Origin: Treponema pedis
Lineage (GTDB): Bacteria > Spirochaetota > Spirochaetia > Treponematales > Treponemataceae
NCBI RefSeq assembly: GCF_017161325.1
Contig: NZ_CP045670.1
Span: 1,667,367-1,731,366, forward strand
Reading direction: 5' to 3'
DNA length: 64,000 nt
The position numbers and the translations under genes are program-made. Below, piece by piece: positions 8,248 through 16,411 of the stretch. Each line of letters opens with the position of its first letter. Within the stretch, counting starts at the first letter, position 1. The notes beneath the pieces were generated by a model. It worked only from the letters and a program-made list of their open reading frames with translations. It did not search any database and had not been told where the DNA came from.

Positions 8248-8892
8248 ATGAAAAAAAATATTGTAAGTTTTTTCTTTATAATCATTACTGTTTTTTTTAT
8301 ACATTGTGAAGAATTATCATATAAAGAAAATGCTTCCTATTATAATGTATCGCAAGATGATATAAAAAAAATTTTAGGTGTATACATAAATTCTGAAATA
8401 TATGATTATACTAAAAGCACTGGGGATATGATATGGAGTGAAGATACATTTTCATGGGGAAAAGGAATTAATAATAATTTTTCATTTACTGAAATAGATA
8501 ATAAACCTATCGGGAAAAAATCAAGAAAAATTTATGTATGGTCGTATGATATTGGGATTATTTGTACAATAGAAAAAATAAAAAAAGAAAGCATTACCTC
8601 ATATTATTTATATGGTTCTTATCGTATCGGACAAACTGATGAAGCCATAACTATTCAAATAGTATTTAAAGATGATAGCATGGTTGTAATGGAGTATAAT
8701 AGCTCTCATATTAAAGAAAAATTCTTATTAATTAAAGTTGCAGGCATATTTATTCCTTATAAGCCCTTGCCCGGAAAGTATGTTGTAGGACGAAATCCGT
8801 ATTCAAAGCAATCACGCGCTTATAATTCATGGGAAGAATTAGACCAAGGGGAAAAAACATTGAGAAAAAATATAAAACCTAAGGTAAAATAA
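8248..8892 (+). CDS. Lipoprotein, candidate Rhs immunity protein (paralogue of 5236 remnant)
   Basis: A 214-residue protein with a lipoprotein signal (MKKNIVSFFFIIITVFFIHC). The segment YYNVSQDDIKKILGVY and FSWGKGI defines a small family in this array: a broken copy lies at 5236-5672. The mature part is beta-rich, ending RKNIKPKVK. It follows a short Rhs core fragment with no tip left, so it may be an orphan immunity gene kept after toxin loss. No enzyme motif is seen. Confidence 0.55.
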   Translation: MKKNIVSFFFIIITVFFIHCEELSYKENASYYNVSQDDIKKILGVYINSEIYDYTKSTGDMIWSEDTFSWGKGINNNFSFTEIDNKPIGKKSRKIYVWSYDIGIICTIEKIKKESITSYYLYGSYRIGQTDEAITIQIVFKDDSMVVMEYNSSHIKEKFLLIKVAGIFIPYKPLPGKYVVGRNPYSKQSRAYNSWEELDQGEKTLRKNIKPKVK

Positions 8893-9331
8893 TAAAAAAC
8901 ATGAAAACAAAACTTTGCATTTATTCACCGCCTAACTATCTTCCATTATAGTAGTATTTATGACGGTAATTTTTTTGATTTATTGGTTTTAGAGAATAGT
9001 ATAAATTTATTGGAGGTTTAATCTGCTCAATAAGTTTATTGCCGTTTCTCATTGCATTACGAAACGACGAAAATTCATCAATGCTTGATTTTTGATAAAA
9101 TTTGCGCTTGATGAATTTATAGGGAGGCTTAAATTAAGCTCCTGAAATAGCGTCGCTTAATTTAAACTCGTGAGTTTGCTTTGCAAACTCCTTATTGTAT
9201 GCCGTTTCTCATTTTATTGCGAAACTGCGAAAATTCATCAATGCTTGATTTTTGAAAATGTCTTGCGCTTGATGAATTTATAGGGAGGATTTTCAAACCG
9301 GGCCGGAAATGTCCCGACTTAAGTGAGTTTT
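8893..9331 (+). repeat. Truncated linker (copy G) and two direct copies of a hairpin repeat
   Basis: Bases 8900-8945 are a truncated linker start (aaaacaaaactttgc.., CCGCCTAACTATCTTCC). Bases 9041-9130 and 9201-9292 are two copies, 160 bases apart, of a unit that starts GCCGTTTCTCATT and ends ATAGGGAGG. Each has a CGTTTC..GAAACG hairpin (weaker in the second copy) and longer AAATTCATCAA..TTGATGAATTT arms. Between them lie TTAAATTAAGC..GCTTAATTTAA and GAGTTTGC..GCAAACTC inverted repeats. No gene is seen in this stretch. Confidence 0.6.
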
Positions 9332-11236
9332 TTATAGATGTACAAACAGATAAAAAAGATTTTCCGCTTCCGTGATATCTTTACCGACAATAATTTTCTC
9401 TAAATTTTCTTTTACTTCCTGTTTCGTTTCGGCGGCGGTAACCTCATCGTAGAATTCTTTTTCCGCTTTTAAATAAAGAGCGTCCGCATTATCGCCGATT
9501 ATTGAGCTTTTGGTTAATACGGTATTGACATTTCCCGCATTTTCGCCGATAATATTACTGGAAGGGTTGAGCTTGGAGAATGCCCTTAAGGGGAATGATA
9601 CCCCGGTAGTTGCGCTCCATTCATCAGCCCTTTTATCGTCTACATACAACAAGTTTCCGCTATCTATCCAACCTTGTAAAACATTCCAACCGCTTTTTGC
9701 CGTTATATCTCTTTCGTAAACACTGCGTATTGAATTAACTATTGCGTGGTCTGTTTCGTAATTCATTTCAAGAGCAGCAAGAACCGGCTTACCGTTTACA
9801 AAGTGTTCGGTAAATATTAAACGGCTGTTAGACTGCTCTTTATTTTGCGACTTAAATACCGCTACGGGGTTAAGCAATTGTTCAGGTAAGCTGCTTAATA
9901 TATCCTGTGTTATATCCTTATGTTTATCGGTTATATGTTTAAGCGTTGCCCCGGATACGGTTATAGGTTTATCTTCAAAACCTGCCGCCCGCAATATTGT
10001 AGGAGTTGTTTTACAGACCGTTACCGTTTCATTGCTTTTCATTTCACCTGCAAAATAGCGGTTAATATCTTTGCGGTACTGTGCGGCAGCTTCTTTAAAG
10101 GCTTTTTCTTCTTCCGTAAGCGGTGCGGTTTGAAAAAGAATACTGTAATTATCGGGGTCGAAACTTCCCGTATTATCCGTTGCCGATTTTATTTGATTGC
10201 CGCCTTTTACTACGTATGTATGCCCTACGTCTATCATTCTTATACAGCCGTAGCTTATATTCGGTAATATATCGTTTTGGTACTTTTGATAAAGCTCATT
10301 TGTCCTGTATGTTTTATTGCTGCCTCGCCCGAAATCGAACCCGTAATCATTCATAAGTTCGCAAAACTCTTTTGAAGTGCAGCGGGCTCCTAGAGGCAAT
10401 AAATCGATAATCTTATTTGTCTTTAAAAATACCGCTTTTACGTCTCCGTAATTGCCGGTTTCTCTGTTAAAAGCGTAATCACGTGCCGCAGTTTCAACGG
10501 TTGTAAACCAGTGCCCTAAATTTCCGCCGTAAAAACTGTGGCCCTGCTCAAACACGTCTCCTAAAATTTCAGGGGAGCCGTGATACACTACTAACGGCTC
10601 GCCGTTATCGTCCAATACTTTATTTTCACTGTCGCTTTCCCAATCTCCGAACCACTTTTTAAAACTGTCCGTTCTAACCTGTAGCCATTGTTTTTCATTT
10701 AAATTGCTGTTGCTTCCGTCCGGAGCTTTTAACCATTGTTCCGTCCCTTCATATTTTTTACGTACATCTTCAATTTCGTTTAATTCTTCTTTTGTAACTT
10801 CCGTTTGAAAAAGAATATCGCCGCTGTCTTTTTTATCCGCTTCCGCCTGTTTTATGCTTTCTTCATTCGCAAGGCGGGCGGCTTCGGCTGCCTTATCGTA
10901 CGCCTCATCTATTTTGCTTTTTTGCTGTTTTTCGCTATTGACGGTTTCGGCATTTTCGGATATATTTGTATTAGAGCCGTGCAATAATGGAGCGTTCACT
11001 TCTTTTGAACTGGCGCGAGTCCTGAGTGCGGCTTCTTTTTTTATCCGGTCTATTAAAATATCTTCAAGTGTTACATCGTCTAAATAATAATGATATGCTT
11101 TGTTATCGGTATCTTGTACCTCCTTAACCGTAAGATGAGCCTTATATGTTTTATCGTTTACGTTTAAGCCCGTTTCAAAATATTTTATGCTTTCAATATA
11201 GGGTAAGTGTGCGTTACCGCATAAGGTAAGTGTGCG
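9332..11236 (-). pseudogene. 5'-truncated polyvalent mobile-element protein with ART-like and MuF-C-like domains
   Basis: The frame is open from 11236 to 9332 (about 634 residues) but has no convincing start: an in-frame TAA lies at 11237-11239 inside a tandem repeat, and the first GTG is at 10999. Upstream of that GTG it reads TGLNVNDKTYKAHLTVKE and YHYYLDDVTLEDIL, like the associated domains of large polyvalent proteins. Next come NLNEKQWLQVRTDSFKKWFG and VVYHGS...HWFTT, matching the ADP-ribosyltransferase-like domain of polyvalent proteins. The C-terminal half (ITVSGATLKHITDKH, LNPVAVFKS, VNSIRSVYERD) resembles the MuF-C nuclease-like domain. Such proteins belong to phages and plasmids. 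The missing front marks this as a remnant. Confidence 0.6.
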
Positions 11237-11293
11237 TTACCGCATAGGGTAAGTGTGCGTTACCGCATAAGGTAAGTGCACGTTACCGCATAA
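11202..11293. repeat. Four tandem copies of a 23-bp near-palindromic repeat
   Basis: Units start at 11202, 11225, 11248 and 11271; the unit is GGTAAGTGTGCGTTACCGCA followed by TAA or TAG. Each unit has GGTAA..TTACC arms, and in the fourth copy the centre is GTGCAC, making GGTAAGTGCACGTTACC almost a perfect palindrome. The array sits exactly where the polyvalent-protein frame loses its 5' end. Confidence 0.85.
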
Positions 11294-11304
11294 GGGCAGG
11301 AGGT

Positions 11305-11452
11305 CTATGCACATAATGATTGATTATACTTTGACGGACAAACCGGAACGATAAAGCGTTTTTTTGCCTTTTTTGAGTTTGAAACATTCATATCGAAATA
11401 TGTAAAGTTCTCATATCCGTATTTGTTTAAGTATTTTTTAAGTGCAGCTTAA
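11305..11452 (-). pseudogene. Short coding remnant next to the polyvalent protein
   Basis: A 47-codon minus-strand frame reads LKKYLNKYGYENFTYFDMNV, then KKAKKRFIVPVCPSKYNQSL, and stops at 11305-11307. It has no start codon after the preceding stop. It probably belongs to the same decayed mobile element. The rest of 11294-11570 shows nothing I can identify. Confidence 0.3.
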
Positions 11453-11570
11453 AATGAGCCGGCTGTAAAAAATTTCTTTACGGAATTGAAGAATTGAATG
11501 CGGTGCGGTAAGACACTGCTTAAATTTTTATTTTCGGTATTTTAAACTTTTAAATATAAAAACCGCTTAG

Positions 11571-12839
11571 TTAAAAGGCCGTTTTTGTAATTTCCGCCGC
11601 AAGCGTATTACCCCAAAAAAATCCCTTATCGGTAAATTTAAAATTACAGGAATTTTCGGCTTGGACTATTAGATTTTCTTTTTTAAGGTTTTCCAAAACG
11701 GGAAGAATTTTTTGAAGTTTTTTTTCTTTTAAAAGGGATAAATCTATGATTCCTTCTTGAAGCTGTCCGGAAAAATATTTTACGGGTTTATATGATTTTC
11801 TTAAATTCATTCCGATAACTTTGTGAAAGTTATTTACGTTTTTTGCATAACTTAATTTTTCGATAGGATTCATAAAGGCCGCGGAATTTACAAACCCGCC
11901 GGCTCCCGCTCCTACAGGAAAAATATCTCCGCCCGAATGAGAAGTCCTTATGTATTCATAATTATCGCGGCCGGGTTTTACAAGTTTTGTTATTTCCAAA
12001 AAGTCATAACCTGCATTTCGGGATTCGTTTAATACGGTAGTAAAAAAAAGAGCGTCCCGCTTTAGTGTTTTTTCTGTAAACTCTTTTTTGTCCATATTTT
12101 TACCGATTCCGGACTTACCCATTATTATCAGAGAATAAAATGAAAAGCCTGCGATATCTAAGGCAAAGGCCTTTTTTAAATCGCTTTTAAGTATTTCTTC
12201 AGTTTCTTCAGGGTAATTATAAATAATATCAATATTTACATTTTTAAAACCTGCGTTAAAGGCGGCCTGTATTCTTTCCTCCGCAGCTTCTCCCGTTCCT
12301 ATTCTGCCTAATGTTTTTCTTCCTTCATTATTAAAAGTTTGAATACCTATACTCAAACGGTTCAGTCCGTTTTCAAAAAGAGTTTTCAGTTTTGAATCAT
12401 CAAGTTCCGAAACTGTAGTTTCCATAGAAATTTCAGCATTTTTTGCAAGATGAAAATTTTTATTTATTGCCCGTAAAATTTCCGCAAGTTGATTTTCGGG
12501 CAGGGCGGTAGGTGTACCGCCGCCGAAATAAACCGAATTTATTTCCGAAGTATTAACGTATTCCGTTTTGCCGTAGTTTTTTATTTGCTCTATTACGATA
12601 GACGAATAATCTTCAGGTACGGGATTTATAGTGCGCCGCATATTGCAAAAACTGCAAATCTTTTTACAATACGGCACATGAATATAAACCGATTTTTTCC
12701 CGCTTTCGGTATTCGGAGAGGACAGGGCTTTTTCCATAGTGGTAATTCCCTTTGCATATTTTGCAAATGCCATTCCCGCCTCGTGATGCGATTTTTTTCT
12801 TTCTTTATATGAACAATTCAAAATTTCTTCAACTTGCAT
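11571..12839 (-). CDS. hmuW: Radical SAM anaerobic heme-degradation enzyme, HmuW/HutW/ChuW-like
   Basis: A HemN-related radical SAM protein. YIHVPYCKKICSFCNM carries the CX3CX2C cluster that holds the 4Fe-4S cluster (Cys62, 66 and 69 counted from the upstream ATG). YFGGGTPTAL and SIGIQTFNNEG are typical of the HemN/HutW group. It is the last gene of an operon with a heme/iron ABC transporter and a flavodoxin. That is the setting of HutW/ChuW/HmuW enzymes, which open heme without oxygen to release iron, using SAM and flavodoxin electrons. HemN itself would not be expected beside heme uptake genes. The start at 12839 is preferred over 12851 because GGAG lies 6 bases before it. Confidence 0.75.
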   Translation of the reverse strand: MQVEEILNCSYKERKKSHHEAGMAFAKYAKGITTMEKALSSPNTESGKKSVYIHVPYCKKICSFCNMRRTINPVPEDYSSIVIEQIKNYGKTEYVNTSEINSVYFGGGTPTALPENQLAEILRAINKNFHLAKNAEISMETTVSELDDSKLKTLFENGLNRLSIGIQTFNNEGRKTLGRIGTGEAAEERIQAAFNAGFKNVNIDIIYNYPEETEEILKSDLKKAFALDIAGFSFYSLIIMGKSGIGKNMDKKEFTEKTLKRDALFFTTVLNESRNAGYDFLEITKLVKPGRDNYEYIRTSHSGGDIFPVGAGAGGFVNSAAFMNPIEKLSYAKNVNNFHKVIGMNLRKSYKPVKYFSGQLQEGIIDLSLLKEKKLQKILPVLENLKKENLIVQAENSCNFKFTDKGFFWGNTLAAEITKTAF

Positions 12840-12914
12840 ACTCATCTCCATATTTTTATTTTGGAGCTTTTAAAGATGTATTTTAAATTTTTATATGCAG
12901 CTAACCTTGCATAC

Positions 12915-13418
12915 TTATTGCATAAATTCTTTAAAAGCGTCTTCAGCTTTTTTTAAATCTTCTTCGTCAGGATGTTTTGCAGCTTCTTCATGCCTCTTTC
13001 TTCTTTCTTCGTCCATGTAATGGGGGTGGCCTTTCGGAAACGACATAAACATTTGCGTAAGGGCAGGGTCTATTTTCCCTTGGCAGCAAAAACCTCGTAA
13101 AACCGTATTACCGTTTTCCGTTAACAGTTTTTCAATATTTTTATGACATTCTTTTGCATGCTCGGAATTCGTGTATGCTCCGAGGGTGAAAAAGTAGCCC
13201 GTTTTTTTATTGCGAATTGTTTTGATAAATTCCAAAGCTTCTTTATTCGGCAAGGCTTTATCAATCCAAAAACCTACTACTATCGAGTCGTAGATGTCTG
13301 CATTTTTAACTTGCGTAACTTCAAAAAAATCGGTTCCCTCAGGAAGAGATTTTAAAATCGCTTCCGCAACTTTTTTTGTGTTTCCCGTTTTGCTTGAATA
13401 AGCTAATAATGTTTTCAT
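12915..13418 (-). CDS. Flavodoxin, probable electron donor to the heme-degrading enzyme (HmuF-like)
   Basis: A 167-residue flavodoxin-fold protein. The N terminus LLAYSSKTGNTKKVAEAI is the FMN phosphate-binding loop. A second conserved region, FFTLGAYTNSEHAKECH, and the C-terminal KGHPHYMDEERRKRHEEA segment fit the flavodoxin-like proteins encoded beside HmuW/HutW. It lies between the transporter ATPase and the radical SAM gene. A ribosome binding site (aggag) precedes the ATG. The role as reductant for the radical SAM enzyme is inferred from known HmuW/HmuF pairs and gene order. Confidence 0.8.
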   Translation of the reverse strand: MKTLLAYSSKTGNTKKVAEAILKSLPEGTDFFEVTQVKNADIYDSIVVGFWIDKALPNKEALEFIKTIRNKKTGYFFTLGAYTNSEHAKECHKNIEKLLTENGNTVLRGFCCQGKIDPALTQMFMSFPKGHPHYMDEERRKRHEEAAKHPDEEDLKKAEDAFKEFMQ

Positions 13419-13449
13419 AATTTTTTTTCTCCTTAGACTGTTTTATAAT

Positions 13450-14239
13450 TTATGCCGATTTCCTTTTGGGTAATATTATAGGAAACCCCATTTCTTCATC
13501 ATATATTATTTTGCAATTTATGTCATATATTTCTTTAATTAAATTTTCGGTAAAAATTTCTTTAGGCGTACCTTTTTTAAAAAGCAATCCGTCTTTTAAA
13601 ACCAAAACCGAATCGCTGTATTGCGCCGCTTGATTTAAGTCGTGCAGAACCATAATTATTGAAAGATTTATAGCTTTATTTAATCCGTAAATCAGTTCCA
13701 AAAGTTCAAACTGGTATCCTATATCCAAGTAAGTGGTAGGCTCGTCAAGGAGTAAGACTTTAGGTTGTTGTGCAAGGGCCATTGCAAGCCAAACTCTTTG
13801 TCTTTCTCCGCCTGAAAGTTCACACACCTTTTTTATCGGTAAGTTCGGTTAAACGGGTTTGAGTTAAAACTTCGTTTAATATTTTTTCATCATCTTTTTT
13901 TAAAGGTTCATACCATTTTTTATGCGGTGCTCTTCCGAAAAGCACAAGTCTTTTTACGGTTACGTCTTCCGGCGCAATATTATATTGCAGTAAGATGGAA
14001 AGGCGGCAGGCAAATTCTTTTTTTGAAAGCGAAGCTATATCCGTATCGAAAAGGGAAATCTTTCCGTTTGCAGTTTTTAAAAGACGGGCAAAACTTCTTA
14101 AAAGCGTCGATTTTCCCGAGCCGTTAGGCCCTATTATCGAAATAATTTTACCCGCTTCAAAGCTGCTTGAAAAATTTTTTATAATTTCTTTTTTGTCGTA
14201 CCGCAAGTAAATATTTTTTGCGGATAATGCAGATATCAT
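13450..14239 (-). pseudogene. Heme/iron ABC transporter ATPase, frameshifted
   Basis: FecE/HemV-type ATPase. The first part (14239 down to 13820) has Walker A GPNGSGKST and the Q-loop region ILLQYN, then stops soon after LTDKKGV. The second part, open from a GTG at 13827, has the signature LSGGERQRV, Walker B VLLLDEPTTYLD and the H-loop VLHDLN. Removing one G after the A6 run near 13828 gives DKKVCELSGGE and a complete protein of about 260 residues. The reading frames overlap by 8 bases, so two polypeptides might be made. An assembly error, a real lesion or coupled translation are all possible. Its permease and binding protein are intact. Confidence 0.75.
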
Positions 14240-14247
14240 ATTTACCT

Positions 14248-15225
14248 CTAATATTTTTTACTTGAGTTCCGTAATAAGTACAGGAAAAAAGGAGAGCCCA
14301 ATACCGCCATTACAATTCCTACGGGTAATTCAATCGGAGCGGCTATTGTGCGTGCAAAGGTATCGGCGCCCAAAAGTAAAACCGCTCCTGCAAACATAGA
14401 AAACGGTAATAGACTTTTATAATCGGAGCCTACAAGCATTCTAAGTATGTGCGGAATTACAAGTCCTACAAACCCGATAATACCTACCGTCGATGTGGAT
14501 ACTCCGGCTAAAAAGGCCGCTATGACCGAAAGAAAAAATCTTGAACGGTTTACGTTCGAGCCGAGGCTTGCAGCTTTTTCATCTCCCAAAAGTAAAATAT
14601 TTGCGGGACGTATGCAAAATAATGCGAGTATTAAAGCCGGAATGCTGTAAATTAAAAGCACCTTCAAATGCGGCCAGCTTTTTGAAGCAAGGCTTCCGTT
14701 AAGCCACATTAAGGCTCCTTGAAGTCTGTCGCTGAATAGTATAGAAATTAGACCTGCAAGGCTTCCCAAAAGGGCATTTACGGCTACGCCCGCCAAAATA
14801 ATGCGAACGGGAGTAAATCCGTCCTTCCATGCCAATATGTAAATTAAAAAAGCTGCAAACATACTTCCGCAAAAAGCCGCGGGCGGTACTAAATAGGCGT
14901 AGCGGGGCAGGGCCAGCATAAGAACAATACCGCTCACGCTTGCGCCTGCGGAAACGCCTATAATTCCAGGGTCCGCAAGAGGATTTTGCATTACGGCCTG
15001 CAATAAGGCTCCTGAAACCGCAAGATTCATTCCTACGATTAAAGCTGTAAAAATACGAGGTAAACGTAAATCGAAAATAATATCGGTTACAAGACTTTCG
15101 CCTCTTCCTATTAAGGCTTCCGTTATTTGCCTAAAAGAAAATTTTATAGACCCGAAAGCAACGGACGAAAAGAATAAAAGCGCCAAAATCAATGTTAAAA
15201 CCGTAAATACGAATATTTTTTTCAT
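14248..15225 (-). CDS. Heme/iron ABC transporter permease, FecCD family
   Basis: A 325-residue very hydrophobic protein with about ten membrane segments. It shows FecCD landmarks: FDLRLPRIFTALIVGMNLAV near the N terminus, QNPLADPGIIGVSAGA, GSLAGLISILFSDRLQGALM, ISTVGIIGFVGLVIPHILR-type sequence before RMLVGSDYKSLLP, and ELPVGIVMAVLGSPFFLYLL at the end. It would form the inner-membrane channel with the ATPase encoded 8 bases downstream and receive ligand from the binding protein encoded upstream. Heme rather than siderophore is suggested by the heme-degradation genes in the same operon. Confidence 0.85.
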   Translation of the reverse strand: MKKIFVFTVLTLILALLFFSSVAFGSIKFSFRQITEALIGRGESLVTDIIFDLRLPRIFTALIVGMNLAVSGALLQAVMQNPLADPGIIGVSAGASVSGIVLMLALPRYAYLVPPAAFCGSMFAAFLIYILAWKDGFTPVRIILAGVAVNALLGSLAGLISILFSDRLQGALMWLNGSLASKSWPHLKVLLIYSIPALILALFCIRPANILLLGDEKAASLGSNVNRSRFFLSVIAAFLAGVSTSTVGIIGFVGLVIPHILRMLVGSDYKSLLPFSMFAGAVLLLGADTFARTIAAPIELPVGIVMAVLGSPFFLYLLRNSSKKY

Positions 15226-15259
15226 CCGTTATACTCTTTAAAAAGTTTTTAAGAAAAAT

Positions 15260-16204
15260 TTATTTTCCGTAAATCATATTTTCCAACATATCTAAGGCTT
15301 CCTTTATATGAATATTTCCGGAAACTGCAAAATAGGTATTATCCAAATCGTAAACTTTTCCGTTTTTTACGGCAGCGAGTTTTGACCAAAATTCGTTTTC
15401 AAATTCTTTTTTAAACATTTTTGAAGACTCTTCAGGTTTTACATGAGTTAAGCGTAAAATAACATCGGGATTTTCAGCTTTTATAAGTTCCAAATTCATA
15501 GGAGCATACGGACCTTTTATCTTTGTATCGGTCCAAATATTTTTGCCTCCTATTACTTTTACCAAACTTCCGGTAAATGAATTTTCTCCGGCAATTGACA
15601 TTGAGCTTGGCGTTCCGAATATAATTAAAACCTTGGGAGATTTTTTTTGATTTTTATTTAACACTTCATCGATTTTCTTTTTTATAGAATCAACATATTC
15701 CGAAGCCTTTTTTTCTTTACCGTAAACCTTTCCCAAGTATTCCATAGCCTTTAAATAATTTGAATAAGTATCGGTTTTTAAAAAAACCGTTTCAATTCCC
15801 GCCGTTTTTACTTGAGGTTCAAGACTTGTTTTTAAACTGTTTACCGTTATAAAAAAATCAGGCTTTGCGGCCTTTAATCTTTCCATATCGGGTGTCATAG
15901 GCATTCCTATGCGCTGTTTGCTTTCGTATTTAGGATTGATAGGATTATTCGTATTGGGAATCGCAACTACATCTACTTCCAAATAATCAAGCATATCCAA
16001 AACCGCAAGCGTACCTGCAACCGTTCTTTTCGGCATTGAAGACGGCATCATATATTCTTCAGTCATTGTAGAAGCGGCGGCCTTTTTTTTCTTTGAAGCG
16101 GAACCTTGCGCATCGGCAACCAAATTATCATCTTTTCCGCCTGAAGCGAATAATGCGGCAGTCGAAAAAACCAAAATAAAAAATAATAATAATTTATTTT
16201 TCAT
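15260..16204 (-). CDS. Heme/iron ABC transporter substrate-binding protein
   Basis: A 314-residue periplasmic binding protein of the type found with FecCD permeases. The ATG at 16204 is chosen because AGGAG lies about 6 bases upstream and a signal peptide follows (MKNKLLLFFILVFSTAALFA, then SGGKDDN); the longer frame from 16255 would bury it. There is no clear lipobox Cys. Features include RTVAGTLAVLDMLDYLEVDVVA-type N-terminal lobe sequence, ERLKAAKPDFFITVN and LELIKAENPDVIL, then GNIHIKEALDMLENM at the end. It is the first gene of the five-gene heme operon. Confidence 0.8.
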   Translation of the reverse strand: MKNKLLLFFILVFSTAALFASGGKDDNLVADAQGSASKKKKAAASTMTEEYMMPSSMPKRTVAGTLAVLDMLDYLEVDVVAIPNTNNPINPKYESKQRIGMPMTPDMERLKAAKPDFFITVNSLKTSLEPQVKTAGIETVFLKTDTYSNYLKAMEYLGKVYGKEKKASEYVDSIKKKIDEVLNKNQKKSPKVLIIFGTPSSMSIAGENSFTGSLVKVIGGKNIWTDTKIKGPYAPMNLELIKAENPDVILRLTHVKPEESSKMFKKEFENEFWSKLAAVKNGKVYDLDNTYFAVSGNIHIKEALDMLENMIYGK

Positions 16205-16254
16205 ATAAGACTCCTGTTTTAAGCGGTAAAACCCGCCGATTTTAAAGTTTGCCA

Positions 16255-16283
16255 ACTATGACATTTTTTTTACTTTATGTCAA
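16255..16283 (-). promoter_or_regulatory. Possible promoter of the heme operon
   Basis: On the minus strand a perfect -35 TTGACA (16283-16278) is followed after 17 bases by CATAGT (16260-16255), a poor -10. It is the only sensible sigma-70-like site between the operon and pepP. No clear Fur or DtxR box is visible. Confidence 0.35.
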
Positions 16284-16314
16284 TAGGTGTTAATTTTAAG
16301 ACCGAACCCGTATC

Positions 16315-16343
16315 TTTACTTAAATGGGAAAAGTTAGTATACT
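16315..16343 (+). promoter_or_regulatory. Promoter of pepP
   Basis: TTTACT and TATACT separated by 17 bases, about 70 bases before the pepP ATG at 16412. It is divergent from the heme operon. Confidence 0.55.
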
Positions 16344-16411
16344 CTGCTATGTATAACTTAACGGGATTTTAAATTATCGGTTTTAAATTCCGTTATTATT
16401 TGGGAGCGATT

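Noticed and set aside
11202..11293. Possible CRISPR array
   Set aside because: The 23-bp units are directly adjacent with no spacers, and no cas gene is in the window.
12489..12812. Open frame opposite the radical SAM gene, and many like it opposite other core genes
   Set aside because: They are antisense to well-supported genes and have no protein family signal.
13820..13835. Programmed frameshift in the heme ATPase at A6-G
   Set aside because: A AAA AAG would support a -1 shift, but the frame needed is +1, and no stimulatory structure is evident. A plain indel or coupled re-initiation at the GTG is simpler.
16400..16411. TTG start of pepP at 16400
   Set aside because: The GGGAG site at 16402 spaces correctly only to the ATG at 16412.
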